This document shows positions 41,445-50,452 of a DNA stretch of 64,000 nucleotides, in pieces. The notes under the pieces are model-generated. The model was not told the origin of the DNA and ran no database searches. It worked only from the letters and a program-made list of their open reading frames with translations. How positions within the stretch are numbered: the first letter of the stretch is position 1; every line of letters starts with the position of its first letter. The position numbers were made by a program, and so were the translations under genes. This stretch comes from Maricurvus nonylphenolicus. GTDB lineage: Bacteria; Pseudomonadota; Gammaproteobacteria; Pseudomonadales; Cellvibrionaceae. The stretch spans positions 1,302,001 through 1,366,000 of the forward strand of contig NZ_AP031498.1 of the NCBI RefSeq assembly GCF_042854845.1. Reading direction: 5' to 3'.

Positions 41445-42701
41445 ATGGAAGAAATAAAAAAAATACTGGTCGTAGAAGACAGCCAAATGGTCATGAAGGT
41501 GATTCGCCATGTCATGAACCAGGAGCCGACTATTGAGGCGGTCTACGCCGAAAGTTTTGCCGAGGCGAAGCAGCGCTATGAAGAAGAGCAGGATGATCTG
41601 TTTGCTGCATTGGTGGATCTGAACCTGCCGGATGCCCCCGATGGCGAAGTCGTTGACTATATGCTGGACTTGGGGGTGCCCACTATCGTGTTGACCGGCT
41701 CCTTCGATGAGGAGCGCCGCGAAGAATTGCTCAACAAAGGCATTGTGGATTACGTTACCAAAGAAGGACGTTATTCTTACGCCTATGCGGTGAATATGAT
41801 TAACCGGCTGCGTAAAAATCAGGACATCAAAGTGCTGGTGGTGGAAGATTCTACCACCTCGCGTAGCTTTATTTGTGAACTGTTACGCCGCCATCTATTC
41901 CAGGTGCTGGAAGCCGGTGATGGTGTAGAGGCCATCAAAGTATTGTTGCAACACCCGGAAGTGAAACTGCTGATTACCGATTACAATATGCCGAATATGG
42001 ACGGCTTTGAATTGGTTCAGGCGTTGCGCGGTAAGTACGACAAGTCTGATTTAATTATTATTGGTTTGTCCGCCGAAGGGCAGGGTTCCCTGTCTGCCAA
42101 GTTTATTAAAAACGGCGCTAACGATTTTCTCCCCAAACCGTTTTATCACGAAGAGTTCCACTGCCGTGTGATGCACAATGTGGAATCTTTGGAATTGATT
42201 GAACAAATCAAGGATGCTGCCAATCGCGATCACCTGACCAAAGCCTACAACCGTCGCTATTTCTTTGAAGTGGGCGAAGCGATGTACGCCCAGGCCAAAG
42301 AAAAAGGCTCGCCTTTAGCGGCAGTGATTATTGATATTGATCACTTTAAAAAGATTAACGATACCCACGGCCATGAAGTGGGCGATCTCGCACTAAAACA
42401 GTTTTCCGATTGCTTGACTGAAAACCTGGGGCGCTTCTTGGTGGCTCGCGCTGGCGGTGAAGAATTCTTTGCTTTATTGCCTGGCCTGGATAATGAAAAA
42501 GCCATTGCGTTTATTGATAAGCTGCGTGAAATTATTGCGAGTAATCCTGTATATGCCGGTAATGAGGCTGTGCCAATTACCTTCAGTGCTGGTGTTTCTA
42601 ACCAGTTGTTAGGTAATCTGGATGAACAATTAAATATGGCTGATGGTTATTTGTATCGCGCCAAGGAAGCCGGGCGTAATTTAGTGGTAGGAGACGACTA
42701 A
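41445..42701 (+). CDS. diguanylate cyclase with two receiver domains
   Basis: A 418-residue signalling protein. First receiver about residues 5-120 (VVEDSQ, phospho-acceptor Asp58 in VDLNLPD, VTKEG), second about 128-250 (VVEDST, Asp179 in ITDYNMPN, LPKPF). A GGDEF domain at about 255-418 has AGGEEF (337-341), IIDIDHFKKINDTHGHEVGD and the final signature DGYLYRAKEAGRN. The RxxD inhibitory site usually found before GGDEF is absent (LGRF here). No sensor kinase gene is adjacent. It makes c-di-GMP in response to phosphorylation at two inputs. Confidence 0.92.
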   Translation: MEEIKKILVVEDSQMVMKVIRHVMNQEPTIEAVYAESFAEAKQRYEEEQDDLFAALVDLNLPDAPDGEVVDYMLDLGVPTIVLTGSFDEERREELLNKGIVDYVTKEGRYSYAYAVNMINRLRKNQDIKVLVVEDSTTSRSFICELLRRHLFQVLEAGDGVEAIKVLLQHPEVKLLITDYNMPNMDGFELVQALRGKYDKSDLIIIGLSAEGQGSLSAKFIKNGANDFLPKPFYHEEFHCRVMHNVESLELIEQIKDAANRDHLTKAYNRRYFFEVGEAMYAQAKEKGSPLAAVIIDIDHFKKINDTHGHEVGDLALKQFSDCLTENLGRFLVARAGGEEFFALLPGLDNEKAIAFIDKLREIIASNPVYAGNEAVPITFSAGVSNQLLGNLDEQLNMADGYLYRAKEAGRNLVVGDD

Positions 42702-42709
42702 ATCAATTC

Positions 42710-42735
42710 GGGGTTGATCAGTCTCTATCAACCCC
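42710..42735. terminator. weak hairpin between convergent genes
   Basis: GGGGTTGAT / ATCAACCCC (9-base arms, 8-base loop) in the 45-base gap between the diguanylate cyclase and cysZ stop codons. No T-run on either strand; shared terminator is possible. Confidence 0.45.
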
Positions 42736-42746
42736 AAACTCTATTG

Positions 42747-43532
42747 TTACTTTTCTGCTTTAACCAGTGTTAGTTTTTCTACCCAGTAGTAAGTCCCACC
42801 CACCACGGCAACCGGCATAATAAAAATATTCAAAATTGGCACCATAGTGCCCAGCATCACCAAACCACCAAAGGTATAACTGTGAGTCAGGTTGCCGCCC
42901 AAGCGTTTACGCAATTCGGTAAAGGCCAGTTGGTGGTTGTCCGCCGGGTAATCCACATACTGAATCGACATGGACCAGGCTCCCCAGAGGATGGCAATCA
43001 CGGGGACCAGGATATTCACTATGGGGATAAACGATAGCACTATGCTAATAATAAAAATCGCGGCCCCGCGGGAAATAAAATACCACAGTTTTAACATCTC
43101 CCGACCCAGGGTGCGGGGGATCATTTCGCTTAGCGGTTCACTGTCGGGGCGTTTACCAGTAATCAAGCCCTCTGCACGCTCGGCTAGCAAACCGTAAAAC
43201 GGTGCGGCAATAATATTGGTAATAATACTGAAACTGTAGCCGTAAATAACCAGTACGGTGGCTGCAAACAGGCTCCAGATAAACCAGGAGATAAAGTCCA
43301 GCCAGCTGGGCAGCCAGCCCAGCAACCAACCTACTGCGCTATCGAATTGCTGAATTAAAATCCCCGTTAGGACAAAGAACAGCACGATGTTAATCAGCAG
43401 GGGGACCAGCACAAACAGGCGCAGTTCTTTGTGGGTAATAAGGTTAGCGCCGCGGGTTAAAAACGTCAGTCCGTTAACCATGCCGGAAGGTTCACCCAGG
43501 GAAGGTTTAGTTGTTGCCAAAACAGCCACCAA
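42747..43532 (-). CDS. cysZ: sulfate transporter CysZ family
   Basis: A 261-residue CysZ-type inner-membrane protein with four to six hydrophobic segments (LRLFVLVPLLINIVLFFVL, FIWSLFAATVLVIYGYSF, AAIFIISIVLSFIPIVN). Family motifs: NGLTFLTRGANLIT near the N-terminus, IIAAPFYGLLAERAEGL and IQYVDYPADNH. It imports sulfate for cysteine synthesis. No cys regulatory site was recognised upstream. Confidence 0.9.
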   Translation of the reverse strand: MVAVLATTKPSLGEPSGMVNGLTFLTRGANLITHKELRLFVLVPLLINIVLFFVLTGILIQQFDSAVGWLLGWLPSWLDFISWFIWSLFAATVLVIYGYSFSIITNIIAAPFYGLLAERAEGLITGKRPDSEPLSEMIPRTLGREMLKLWYFISRGAAIFIISIVLSFIPIVNILVPVIAILWGAWSMSIQYVDYPADNHQLAFTELRKRLGGNLTHSYTFGGLVMLGTMVPILNIFIMPVAVVGGTYYWVEKLTLVKAEK

Positions 43533-43583
43533 TATCCTTTGTAGTTAAAATCCAGTAGTTAGGTGGCTGGATTCTAGCCGGGC

Positions 43584-44462
43584 TTAGGTGTTGTGTGCAA
43601 TATCGTCGCTAATTTGATCGCAGAGTTGCAGGTAGTCTTCTTCGCTAAGGCCTACATGATCCAGCAGTGTCGCTTTATGGCGCTCCCATTCATAGTCGGC
43701 TTCCTGATTCCCGTAACAGAGATATTCTTCTGTGCAGTGTTCGGCGAGTTTGAGGATCGCGCACAGGTTATCGATATGCTGTTGCTGATCGCCTGCGCCC
43801 TTGCAGGCCAGACGTTTGGGGTTGTGGTGATCGGCGATGGCTTGTATCAGACTTGCGGGTAAGTGCCAGGCGCGGGCGATTAAATGGCTAATCGCGGCGT
43901 GATCGGCCTGGTAGTTGTTTTTTTCCACTTGGCTGATATTACCTGCTGTATCTGCATAGGCCAGCTGTAGAGTGGCAATATAGCCTTTGAACTTGCTCTG
44001 CATTAACGGAATGGCGCAGTTGCGAAATAAACCCAGGGCAAAGGCTTCATCGGTGCGAACCAGCTTCGTGTGCTTGGCCAGTATGCTGGCGGCCATAGCC
44101 GTGGCATTGGTGTTCTGCCAGAACTCAGCCAGCTGATCGGGGGCTAAATCCTCAAAGGCATTGCGAAACTGTACGGCGTTGACCAGGTTGATAACGCTGT
44201 CGAGTCCCAGCAGGACAACAGCCTGGTCGACTCTGACGATTTTTTTAGGCAGACCTATAAAGGGGCTATTAACGGTTTTTAATACCCCGGCACTGATGGC
44301 TGGATCCTGACTGATAATGGCACTGACTTTATTGAGGTCTGGGTAGGCGTTGCGAACATCCACCAGTAACTGAGGCTGTGGTGGGATGGTAATGTCGGTA
44401 ATCAGCTTTTTGGCTTCCTGCGAGTTAACGACCGGCGTAATACCACTGACAGAACCATTCAT
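43584..44462 (-). CDS. HDOD-domain signalling protein
   Basis: A 292-residue HDOD-domain protein: LPPQP-like start (IPPQPQLLVDVRNAY), IISQDPAISAGVLKTVNSPF, IVRVDQAVVLLGLDSVINLV and DEAFALGLFRNCAIPLM, then ADHHNPK near the C-terminus, reminiscent of the HD-type pocket. The usual phosphodiesterase HD residues are not intact. HDOD proteins are signalling scaffolds or c-di-GMP-related regulators. It is monocistronic on the minus strand and ends near the bidirectional region with cysZ. Confidence 0.87.
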   Translation of the reverse strand: MNGSVSGITPVVNSQEAKKLITDITIPPQPQLLVDVRNAYPDLNKVSAIISQDPAISAGVLKTVNSPFIGLPKKIVRVDQAVVLLGLDSVINLVNAVQFRNAFEDLAPDQLAEFWQNTNATAMAASILAKHTKLVRTDEAFALGLFRNCAIPLMQSKFKGYIATLQLAYADTAGNISQVEKNNYQADHAAISHLIARAWHLPASLIQAIADHHNPKRLACKGAGDQQQHIDNLCAILKLAEHCTEEYLCYGNQEADYEWERHKATLLDHVGLSEEDYLQLCDQISDDIAHNT

Positions 44463-44557
44463 AGAACCGTATCCCTGGAATCAACGGAGAAATATAGGCG
44501 TTAGTAATTAAAGGATAGGAGCTTATAGGGGCGAGTATTAGAACGTCTGGCAATAAA

Positions 44558-44600
44558 AAAGGCCCAGGTGCGTTAAGCACTGGGCCTTTTGGCTATAAAG
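44558..44600. terminator. bidirectional intrinsic terminator
   Basis: GGCCCAG(G)TGC / GCACTGGGCC with one bulged base, flanked by an A-run and a T-run; it serves the PA4642-family gene on the minus strand. Confidence 0.85.
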
Positions 44601-44629
44601 CGGAAGCAGCTTTAGAAAAATGGCGCGAA

Positions 44630-44926
44630 TTATTGCGCGCCAGCCGCTTCCAGGGCAGTAACGTATTCTGCGCTGTGGCGGTGTTCGCGACAGATTTGCA
44701 GGATGTTTTTGCCTTCAGGGCCAACCGCGTTGAGGTCGCGACCGGCTTCAACAAAGAACTTGATAAAGGTGGTGAAGTTCTCGGCACCCATGCCGCGGTA
44801 GGCTTTTTCCAGCAGGTGGAAGTCAGCTTCTACACCTTCAGGGGCTTCGAAATCCAAAAAGGTTTTGATGCGCTCGTCGTCGAAAAACTCGCCGAGAACT
44901 TTTTGCTTGTCTTTTTTCAGGGACAT
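44630..44926 (-). CDS. PA4642-family small protein
   Basis: A 98-residue protein: KKDKQKVLGEFFDDERIKTFLDF near the N-terminus (split: conserved DDERIKTFL) and an ankyrin-like C-terminal part (FFVEAGRDLNAVGPEGKNIL, HRHSAEYVTALEAAGA). I recognise it as the PA4642 family of pseudomonads, of unknown function. It follows gatB by 41 bases and is likely in the gat transcript. Confidence 0.82.
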   Translation of the reverse strand: MSLKKDKQKVLGEFFDDERIKTFLDFEAPEGVEADFHLLEKAYRGMGAENFTTFIKFFVEAGRDLNAVGPEGKNILQICREHRHSAEYVTALEAAGAQ

Positions 44927-44967
44927 AATAATTACCTTAAATCTTTAATGGCAGAAACAGGGCGCTG

Positions 44968-46419
44968 TTACTGCATGGCATTAAGTTTCTTGGCCAGAAT
45001 CTGGTTAACCATTCCCGGGTTAGCCTGGCCCTTGGTCGCTGCCATGATCGGCCCCATAAAGGCACCCATCATCTTCTTGCGTTTCTTCTCGTCGGCGTTC
45101 AGGTAGTTTTGAACTTCCTGTGGTTTGCTGGCAATCACATCATCGACGATTTTTTCCAGCTCGCCGGTATCCGACATTTGTTTCAGGCCTTTGGCCTCAA
45201 TAATAGCATCGGCATCACCTTCGCCGGCCCACATGGCCTCGAACACCTGCTTGGCGATCTTGTTGGAGATGGTGTTGTCCTTGATGCGGGCAATCAGGCC
45301 GGCCAGTTGCTCGGCGCTAACCGGTGCATCGGTGATCATCTTCTCTTCGGCGTTCAGGCGTGCAGAGATTTCACCCATGGTCCAGTTGGCCACCAGCTTG
45401 GCATCGTCGCAGGCTTTTACTGCAGCTTCGAAGAAGTTAGCCACATTGGCGTCACCGGCAATGATGCCTGCGTCATAGTCAGACAGGCCGTACTGCTCAA
45501 CAAAACGGGCCTGACGGGCATCGGGCAGTTCCGGCAGGGTTTGACGAATCGCCTCGATATATTCGTCATCGATCTCGACCGGCAACAGGTCCGGGCAAGG
45601 GAAGTAACGGTAGTCGTTGGCTTCTTCTTTCGAACGCATGCCGCGAGCGGTTTTGGTATCACCGTTATACAGGCGGGTTTCCTGAATGATCTCGCCGCCT
45701 TCCTCAATCACATCAATCTGGCGTTCTACTTCCAGCTTGATGGCTTCTTCCATAAATTTGAAGGAGTTGAGGTTTTTGGTTTCGGTGCGGGTGCCGAGTT
45801 TGTCGTCACCTTTCAGGCGTACCGATACGTTAACGTCGAAACGCATGGAGCCCTGAGCCATTTGACCGTCACAAATACCGATAGAGGTCACAATGGAGTG
45901 CAATTTCTTGGCAAAGGCGACGGCTTCCTCGGAAGAGCGCATATCCGGCTCGGTTACCACTTCAATCAGTGGCGTGCCGGCGCGATTCAAATCGATACCG
46001 GACATACCGTGGAAGTCCTCATGCAGGGATTTACCCGCATCTTCTTCCAGGTGAGCGTGGTGAATGCGCACGGTTTTGGTGGAGCCATCGCTCAGTTGAA
46101 TCTCTACGTGGCCAGGGCCAACGATAGGCTGTTCCAGCTGGGTGGTTTGATAACCCTTGGGCAGATCCGGGTAGAAATAGTTTTTACGCTCGAAGAAAGA
46201 GCGCTTGCCGATTTCGGCATCAATGGCCAGACCGAACATCACCGCATAGCGGTAAGCCTGCTCGTTCACTACCGGCAGAGTGCCTGGCATACCCAAATCA
46301 ATGGCGCAGGCCTGGGTGTTAGGCTCGGCACCAAAGGCAGTGCTGGCGCCGGAGAAAATCTTGGTGGTGGTGGCTAGCTGGACGTGTACTTCCAGACCAA
46401 TAACTGTTTCCCATTCCAT
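44968..46419 (-). CDS. gatB: Asp/Glu-tRNA amidotransferase subunit B
   Basis: A 483-residue GatB. N-terminal catalytic kinase-like domain: ETVIGLEVHVQLATTTKIFS, LGMPGTLPVVNE and FERKNYFYPDLPKGYQ. Middle: DLNRAGTPLIEVVTEPD. The C-terminal YqeY-like tail follows (KMMGAFMGPIMAATKGQANP). It binds Asp/Glu-tRNA and phosphorylates the side chain for amidation. It follows gatA by 12 bases. Confidence 0.97.
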   Translation of the reverse strand: MEWETVIGLEVHVQLATTTKIFSGASTAFGAEPNTQACAIDLGMPGTLPVVNEQAYRYAVMFGLAIDAEIGKRSFFERKNYFYPDLPKGYQTTQLEQPIVGPGHVEIQLSDGSTKTVRIHHAHLEEDAGKSLHEDFHGMSGIDLNRAGTPLIEVVTEPDMRSSEEAVAFAKKLHSIVTSIGICDGQMAQGSMRFDVNVSVRLKGDDKLGTRTETKNLNSFKFMEEAIKLEVERQIDVIEEGGEIIQETRLYNGDTKTARGMRSKEEANDYRYFPCPDLLPVEIDDEYIEAIRQTLPELPDARQARFVEQYGLSDYDAGIIAGDANVANFFEAAVKACDDAKLVANWTMGEISARLNAEEKMITDAPVSAEQLAGLIARIKDNTISNKIAKQVFEAMWAGEGDADAIIEAKGLKQMSDTGELEKIVDDVIASKPQEVQNYLNADEKKRKKMMGAFMGPIMAATKGQANPGMVNQILAKKLNAMQ

Positions 46420-46431
46420 CTCTTGTACTCC

Positions 46432-47886
46432 TTATTCGATGCCAGGGGCAGTTTGTTGGTGGAAGTCGGTCGCTTGCTGGAATTGGTACGCAACGTTCAG
46501 CAGCTTGGCTTCACTGAAATAGTTACCAATCAGCTGCAGGCCAACCGGTTTGCCGTCGACCAGACCACAGGGGATAGACAGGCCAGGCAGGCCCGCCAGG
46601 TTAGTGGCGATGGTGTAGATATCTTCCAAGTACATGGCGACCGGATCATCACCTTTGGCGCCAAACTGGAAGGCAGGCGCGGTAGCGGTTGGGCCCATCA
46701 CCACATCGACTTCGTTGAAGGCATCAACGAAGTCTTGCTTGATCAGGCGGCGTACCTTTTGTGCCTTGCTGTAGTAGGCATCGTAGTAACCGGCAGACAG
46801 GGCGTAGGCGCCGACCATAATGCGGCGTTTAACTTCCTCGCCAAAACCTTCACCGCGTGAGCGCTTGTAGAGGTCAGCCAGATCTTTGGGATCTTCACAG
46901 CGGTAGCCGTAACGTACACCGTCAAAGCGGGACAGGTTGGCGGAACACTCGGCCGGGGCAATCACGTAGTAAGCCGGTACCGACAAGCCGGTGTGTGGCA
47001 GGCTGATCTCTTTGATCTCAGCGCCCATGGCTTCGTATTGTTTGATCGCCGCTTCAACACGCGCTGCGGTCTCGGCATTCAGGCCTTCGCTGAAGTACTC
47101 TTTGGGGACGCCGATCTTTAGGCCTTGAACGCTGTCGTTCAGGGTAGCGGTGTAGTCTTCCAGCGGCTGATCGATACAGGTGGAATCCTTGGCGTCGAAG
47201 CTGGCCATGCTGTTGAGCATAATGGCGGCATCTTCAGCGGTGCGGGTCATAGGGCCCGCCTGGTCCAGGCTGGAGGCAAAGGCAATCATGCCCCAGCGGG
47301 AAACTCGTCCATAGGTAGGTTTCAGACCTGTCAGGCCACACAGGCTGGCAGGTTGGCGAATTGAGCCGCCGGTATCGGTGGCAGTCGCACCAGGCGCCAG
47401 GTGCGCAGCAACGGCTGCAGCAGAACCACCGGAAGAACCACCAGGTACACAGTCAGTGGCCCAAGGGTTTTTCACCGAACCGTAAAAACTGGTTTCGTTG
47501 GAGGAGCCCATAGCGAACTCATCCATATTCACCTTACCCAGCATCACGGCGCCATCAGTCTGCATATTGCTAACCACGGTAGCGTCGTAAGGCGGTACAA
47601 AGTTATCCAGCATCTTCGAAGCACAGCTGGTGCGAACACCGTTGGTGCAGAAGATATCCTTGTGGGCAATGGGCACACCACACAGGGCTGGGGCGTCACC
47701 GGCAGCCAGACGCTTATCGGCTTCGGCAGCTTGTGCCAACGCGATATCGTTGGTGACGCTGATGTAGCTGTTGTAGGTACCGTCCAAACGCTGGATACGG
47801 TCCAGGTAGTGCTGAGTTAGCTCAACACTGGAAAATTCCTTGTTGCGCAAACCGCTAATCAGTTCCGCAATGGTTTTGTTATGCAT
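46432..47886 (-). CDS. gatA: Asp/Glu-tRNA amidotransferase subunit A
   Basis: A 484-residue amidase-signature protein. Catalytic Lys in CGVPIAHKDIF, Ser-cis-Ser-Lys signature in VPGGSSGGSAAAVAA and DTGGSIRQPA (nucleophile Ser). It releases ammonia from glutamine. The ATG at 47886 gives the family start MHNKTIAEL; a TTG at 47910 would overlap gatC. Confidence 0.97.
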   Translation of the reverse strand: MHNKTIAELISGLRNKEFSSVELTQHYLDRIQRLDGTYNSYISVTNDIALAQAAEADKRLAAGDAPALCGVPIAHKDIFCTNGVRTSCASKMLDNFVPPYDATVVSNMQTDGAVMLGKVNMDEFAMGSSNETSFYGSVKNPWATDCVPGGSSGGSAAAVAAHLAPGATATDTGGSIRQPASLCGLTGLKPTYGRVSRWGMIAFASSLDQAGPMTRTAEDAAIMLNSMASFDAKDSTCIDQPLEDYTATLNDSVQGLKIGVPKEYFSEGLNAETAARVEAAIKQYEAMGAEIKEISLPHTGLSVPAYYVIAPAECSANLSRFDGVRYGYRCEDPKDLADLYKRSRGEGFGEEVKRRIMVGAYALSAGYYDAYYSKAQKVRRLIKQDFVDAFNEVDVVMGPTATAPAFQFGAKGDDPVAMYLEDIYTIATNLAGLPGLSIPCGLVDGKPVGLQLIGNYFSEAKLLNVAYQFQQATDFHQQTAPGIE

Positions 47887-47902
47887 GGGATCAGAGTCCG
47901 TA

Positions 47903-48184
47903 TCAGTCAATTACTTTAGGTACCAGGTACAGGCCCGCTTCGGCGGCCGGTGCGATAGCCTGGAAGGCTTCGCGCTGGTTGGTTTCGGTGACCTCATCAG
48001 CGCGCAGGCGCTGGGTGGCATCCATGGGGTGAGCCATGGGGGCTACGCCGTCGGTGTCGGCGGCTTGCAGCTGGTCAACCAAATTCAGCACGTCGGTGAT
48101 ACTTTTCGCCACTTCATCAGCGGTAGCGTCGGTCACTTCAATACGTGCCAGTTCAGCCAGTTTGACAATGTCTGAACGATCCAC
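47903..48184 (-). CDS. gatC: Asp/Glu-tRNA amidotransferase subunit C
   Basis: A 93-residue GatC: RSDIVKLAELARIEVTD at the N-terminus and GVAPMAHPMDATQRLRADEVTE in the C-terminal half are family hallmarks. It stabilises GatA-GatB. It is the first gene of gatCAB. Confidence 0.96.
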   Translation of the reverse strand: MDRSDIVKLAELARIEVTDATADEVAKSITDVLNLVDQLQAADTDGVAPMAHPMDATQRLRADEVTETNQREAFQAIAPAAEAGLYLVPKVID

Positions 48185-48508
48185 AGTTTTCTCCTAGTTT
48201 GGGGTGCGCTTTGGGGCGCTTGCTTGGGGTTCATCATGGTGCGCACGGCCTGGAAATACCCTGCCTGGCTAATTATTAGCCGATTTGTGATCCAATTTGT
48301 GAACCCAGCGATTTGAGGGCGCTAACTTATCATATTTGCGCCTTGCTCTAAATCCCCGCCATTGATAGAGTTCATGGGTTTACAGGGTCTTATATATAAG
48401 TCCCGGGAAAGATGTCATTTTTACGGCAGATTTGGGGACTTTGTCAGGATCTGCCGACCAAATAACAAAAATGAAGCAACTTATAAAATAAGAAGGTAAG
48501 CAGAGTTC
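48185..48508. promoter_or_regulatory. divergent gatC/mreB regulatory region
   Basis: A 324-base divergent intergenic region without open frame. It holds a perfect palindrome GGCTAAT-T-ATTAGCC (48267-48281), a perfect 12-base palindrome CTTATATATAAG (48389-48400) that may overlap a -10 element, and an inverted repeat CGGCAGAT/ATCTGCCG (48424-48431 / 48449-48456) that would form a stem in the mreB leader. No consensus -35/-10 pair was found. Confidence 0.6.
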
Positions 48509-49543
48509 ATGTTAAAGCGCCTGCGCGGAGTTTTCTCCAACGATTTGTCCATCGATTTGGGCACAGCTAATACCCTGATTTATGTGCGTGAGCGCGGTAT
48601 TGTTCTGGATGAACCTTCAGTGGTGGCTATTCGCCAACACAATGGCCAGAAGATTGTCGAAGCAGTAGGTGTCGAAGCCAAGCGTATGCTGGGTCGTACA
48701 CCGGGAAATATCACTGCAATCCGTCCACTGAAAGACGGTGTTATTGCTGACTTCCAAGTTACTGAAAAAATGCTGCAGCACTTTATCAAGAAAGTGCATG
48801 AAAACAGCTGGTTCCAGCCAAGCCCTCGCGTGCTGGTGTGTGTACCTTGCCTGTCCACCGAAGTAGAAAAGCGTGCAATCCGTGAATCGGCCCTGGGTGC
48901 CGGTGCTCGTGAAGTACGCCTAATAGAGGAACCCATGGCAGCCGCCATAGGTGCCGGTCTGAAAACCGAGGAAGCCAGCGGCTCCATGGTGGTGGATATC
49001 GGTGGTGGTACCACCGAGATTGCGATTATCTCCCTTAACGGTGTGGTTTATTCCGACTCTGTGCGGATCGGCGGTGACCGCTTCGATGAGGCGATTGTTA
49101 ACTACGTGCGTCGCAACTACGGCAGCGTGATTGGTGACGCCACTGCTGAGCGTATCAAGCAGGAAGTGGGTTGTGCCTTTGCCGGCAGTGAAGTGCGTGA
49201 GATTGATGTGCGCGGTCGCAACCTGGCAGAAGGTGTACCTCGCAGCTTTACCCTCAACAGTGATGAGATTCTGGAAGCCCTGCAAGAGCCTCTGGCCGGT
49301 ATTGTTCAGGCGGTGAAGAGCGCACTGGAGCAATCTCCACCCGAATTGGCCTCCGATATCGCCGAGAGCGGTATTGTGCTGACCGGTGGTGGTGCGCTGC
49401 TGCGCGATCTGGATCGTCTGCTAACTGAAGAGACTGGCCTGCCAGTGATTGTGGCTGAAGATCCGCTGACCTGTGTGGCCCGCGGTGGTGGTAAAGCGAT
49501 GGAGATGATGGATAACCGCAGTATCGATCTGCTGTCCACCTAA
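48509..49543 (+). CDS. mreB: rod-shape determining actin MreB
   Basis: A 344-residue MreB. Actin-fold nucleotide motifs: DLGTANTLIYVRERGIVLDE, MVVDIGGGTTEIAIISL and IVLTGGGALLRDLDRLL; IRIGGDRFDEAIVNYVRR. It polymerises under the inner membrane and guides cell-wall synthesis. The first gene of mreBCD-maf-rng, with mreC following by 45 bases. Confidence 0.97.
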   Translation: MLKRLRGVFSNDLSIDLGTANTLIYVRERGIVLDEPSVVAIRQHNGQKIVEAVGVEAKRMLGRTPGNITAIRPLKDGVIADFQVTEKMLQHFIKKVHENSWFQPSPRVLVCVPCLSTEVEKRAIRESALGAGAREVRLIEEPMAAAIGAGLKTEEASGSMVVDIGGGTTEIAIISLNGVVYSDSVRIGGDRFDEAIVNYVRRNYGSVIGDATAERIKQEVGCAFAGSEVREIDVRGRNLAEGVPRSFTLNSDEILEALQEPLAGIVQAVKSALEQSPPELASDIAESGIVLTGGGALLRDLDRLLTEETGLPVIVAEDPLTCVARGGGKAMEMMDNRSIDLLST

Positions 49544-49588
49544 TCTACTTTACATACTCTGTGGTCTTTGTGAGCAGGAGGCTTCACC

Positions 49589-50452
49589 ATTAAACCGCTG
49601 TTTTCCAAAGGCCCTTCGGCGGCATCTCGGGTGATGACCCTGAGTTTTGCCGCCCTGATTCTGATTCTGGTAAACCTCTATACCGACTGGCTGACGCCGG
49701 TACGCTCCTCAGTGGCCAATGTGGCTAATTCTTTTTATTGGGTAACCAATATTCCGGCGCGCATTGCCGAGTGGGGCACTGACGCGGTGAAAACCCGCGA
49801 GGCGCTGCAGCAGGAAAATGAGGCGCTGAAATCTGAGCTGCTGATTCATCGCCGCAAGTTACAACAGATGGCCACACTGGCGGCAGAAAACGTACGTCTG
49901 CGCCAGTTGCTGAACTCCGCCGATATGATTCAGGATCGGGTATTAGTCGCTGAGCTGATTGGTGTGTCACCGGATCCTATGGCTCACAAGGTGATTATCA
50001 ACCGCGGTGCCAGTGAGGGTGTTTATCTGGGGCAACCTCTGTTGGACGCCTTTGGTTTGATGGGCCAGGTGGTGGAAGTCAGTGCTAACAGTAGCCAGGT
50101 ACTGCTGATTACCGACAGTACCCATGCCTTGCCGGTACAGGTTAATCGCAATGGCGTGCGCGCTGTTGCCGAAGGTATTGGTGATCTCTATACCCTGAAG
50201 TTGCGCCATGTCTCCAATACCGTGGATATTCGCGAGGGCGATTTGCTGGTGTCTTCCGGGCTTGGTCAGCGTTTCCCGGTCGGTTACCCGGTAGCAGTGG
50301 TAGAGCGAGTTAAGCACGATCCCGGTCAGCCGTTTGCCGAAGTCCTGGCTCGCCCCAAGGCACAGATGAACCGCAGTCGCCATGTATTGCTGGTGTTTGG
50401 CAACGAAACATCGGCAGCCAAGGCTGAAAGGGATAAAGAGGCCGCTAACTGA
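49589..50452 (+). CDS. mreC: rod-shape determining protein MreC, ATT start codon
   Basis: A 287-residue MreC. I start at ATT (49589): AGGAGG lies seven bases upstream and the next residues KPLFSKGPSAASRV match the conserved MreC N-terminus (KPLF-x-KGPS). No ATG or GTG precedes it in frame, and the next candidates (GTG 49631, ATG 49634) have no ribosome site and would lose the conserved N-terminus. One membrane segment (about residues 16-35), a coiled coil (about 65-110) and the beta-rich core (AELIGVSPDPMAHKVIINRG, LLDAFGLMGQVVEV, LLVSSGLGQRFPVGYPV) follow. It bridges MreB to periplasmic wall enzymes. It overlaps mreD (TGATG). Confidence 0.93.
   Translation: MKPLFSKGPSAASRVMTLSFAALILILVNLYTDWLTPVRSSVANVANSFYWVTNIPARIAEWGTDAVKTREALQQENEALKSELLIHRRKLQQMATLAAENVRLRQLLNSADMIQDRVLVAELIGVSPDPMAHKVIINRGASEGVYLGQPLLDAFGLMGQVVEVSANSSQVLLITDSTHALPVQVNRNGVRAVAEGIGDLYTLKLRHVSNTVDIREGDLLVSSGLGQRFPVGYPVAVVERVKHDPGQPFAEVLARPKAQMNRSRHVLLVFGNETSAAKAERDKEAAN

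Noticed and set aside
45109..46377. Plus-strand open frame of 422 residues opposite gatB
   Set aside because: It lies entirely antisense to a well-conserved gatB and has no recognisable motif; an effect of codon bias.
49631..50452. mreC starting at GTG 49631 or ATG 49634
   Set aside because: No ribosome site and it removes the conserved KPLF-x-KGPS N-terminus that follows the AGGAGG-ATT arrangement.
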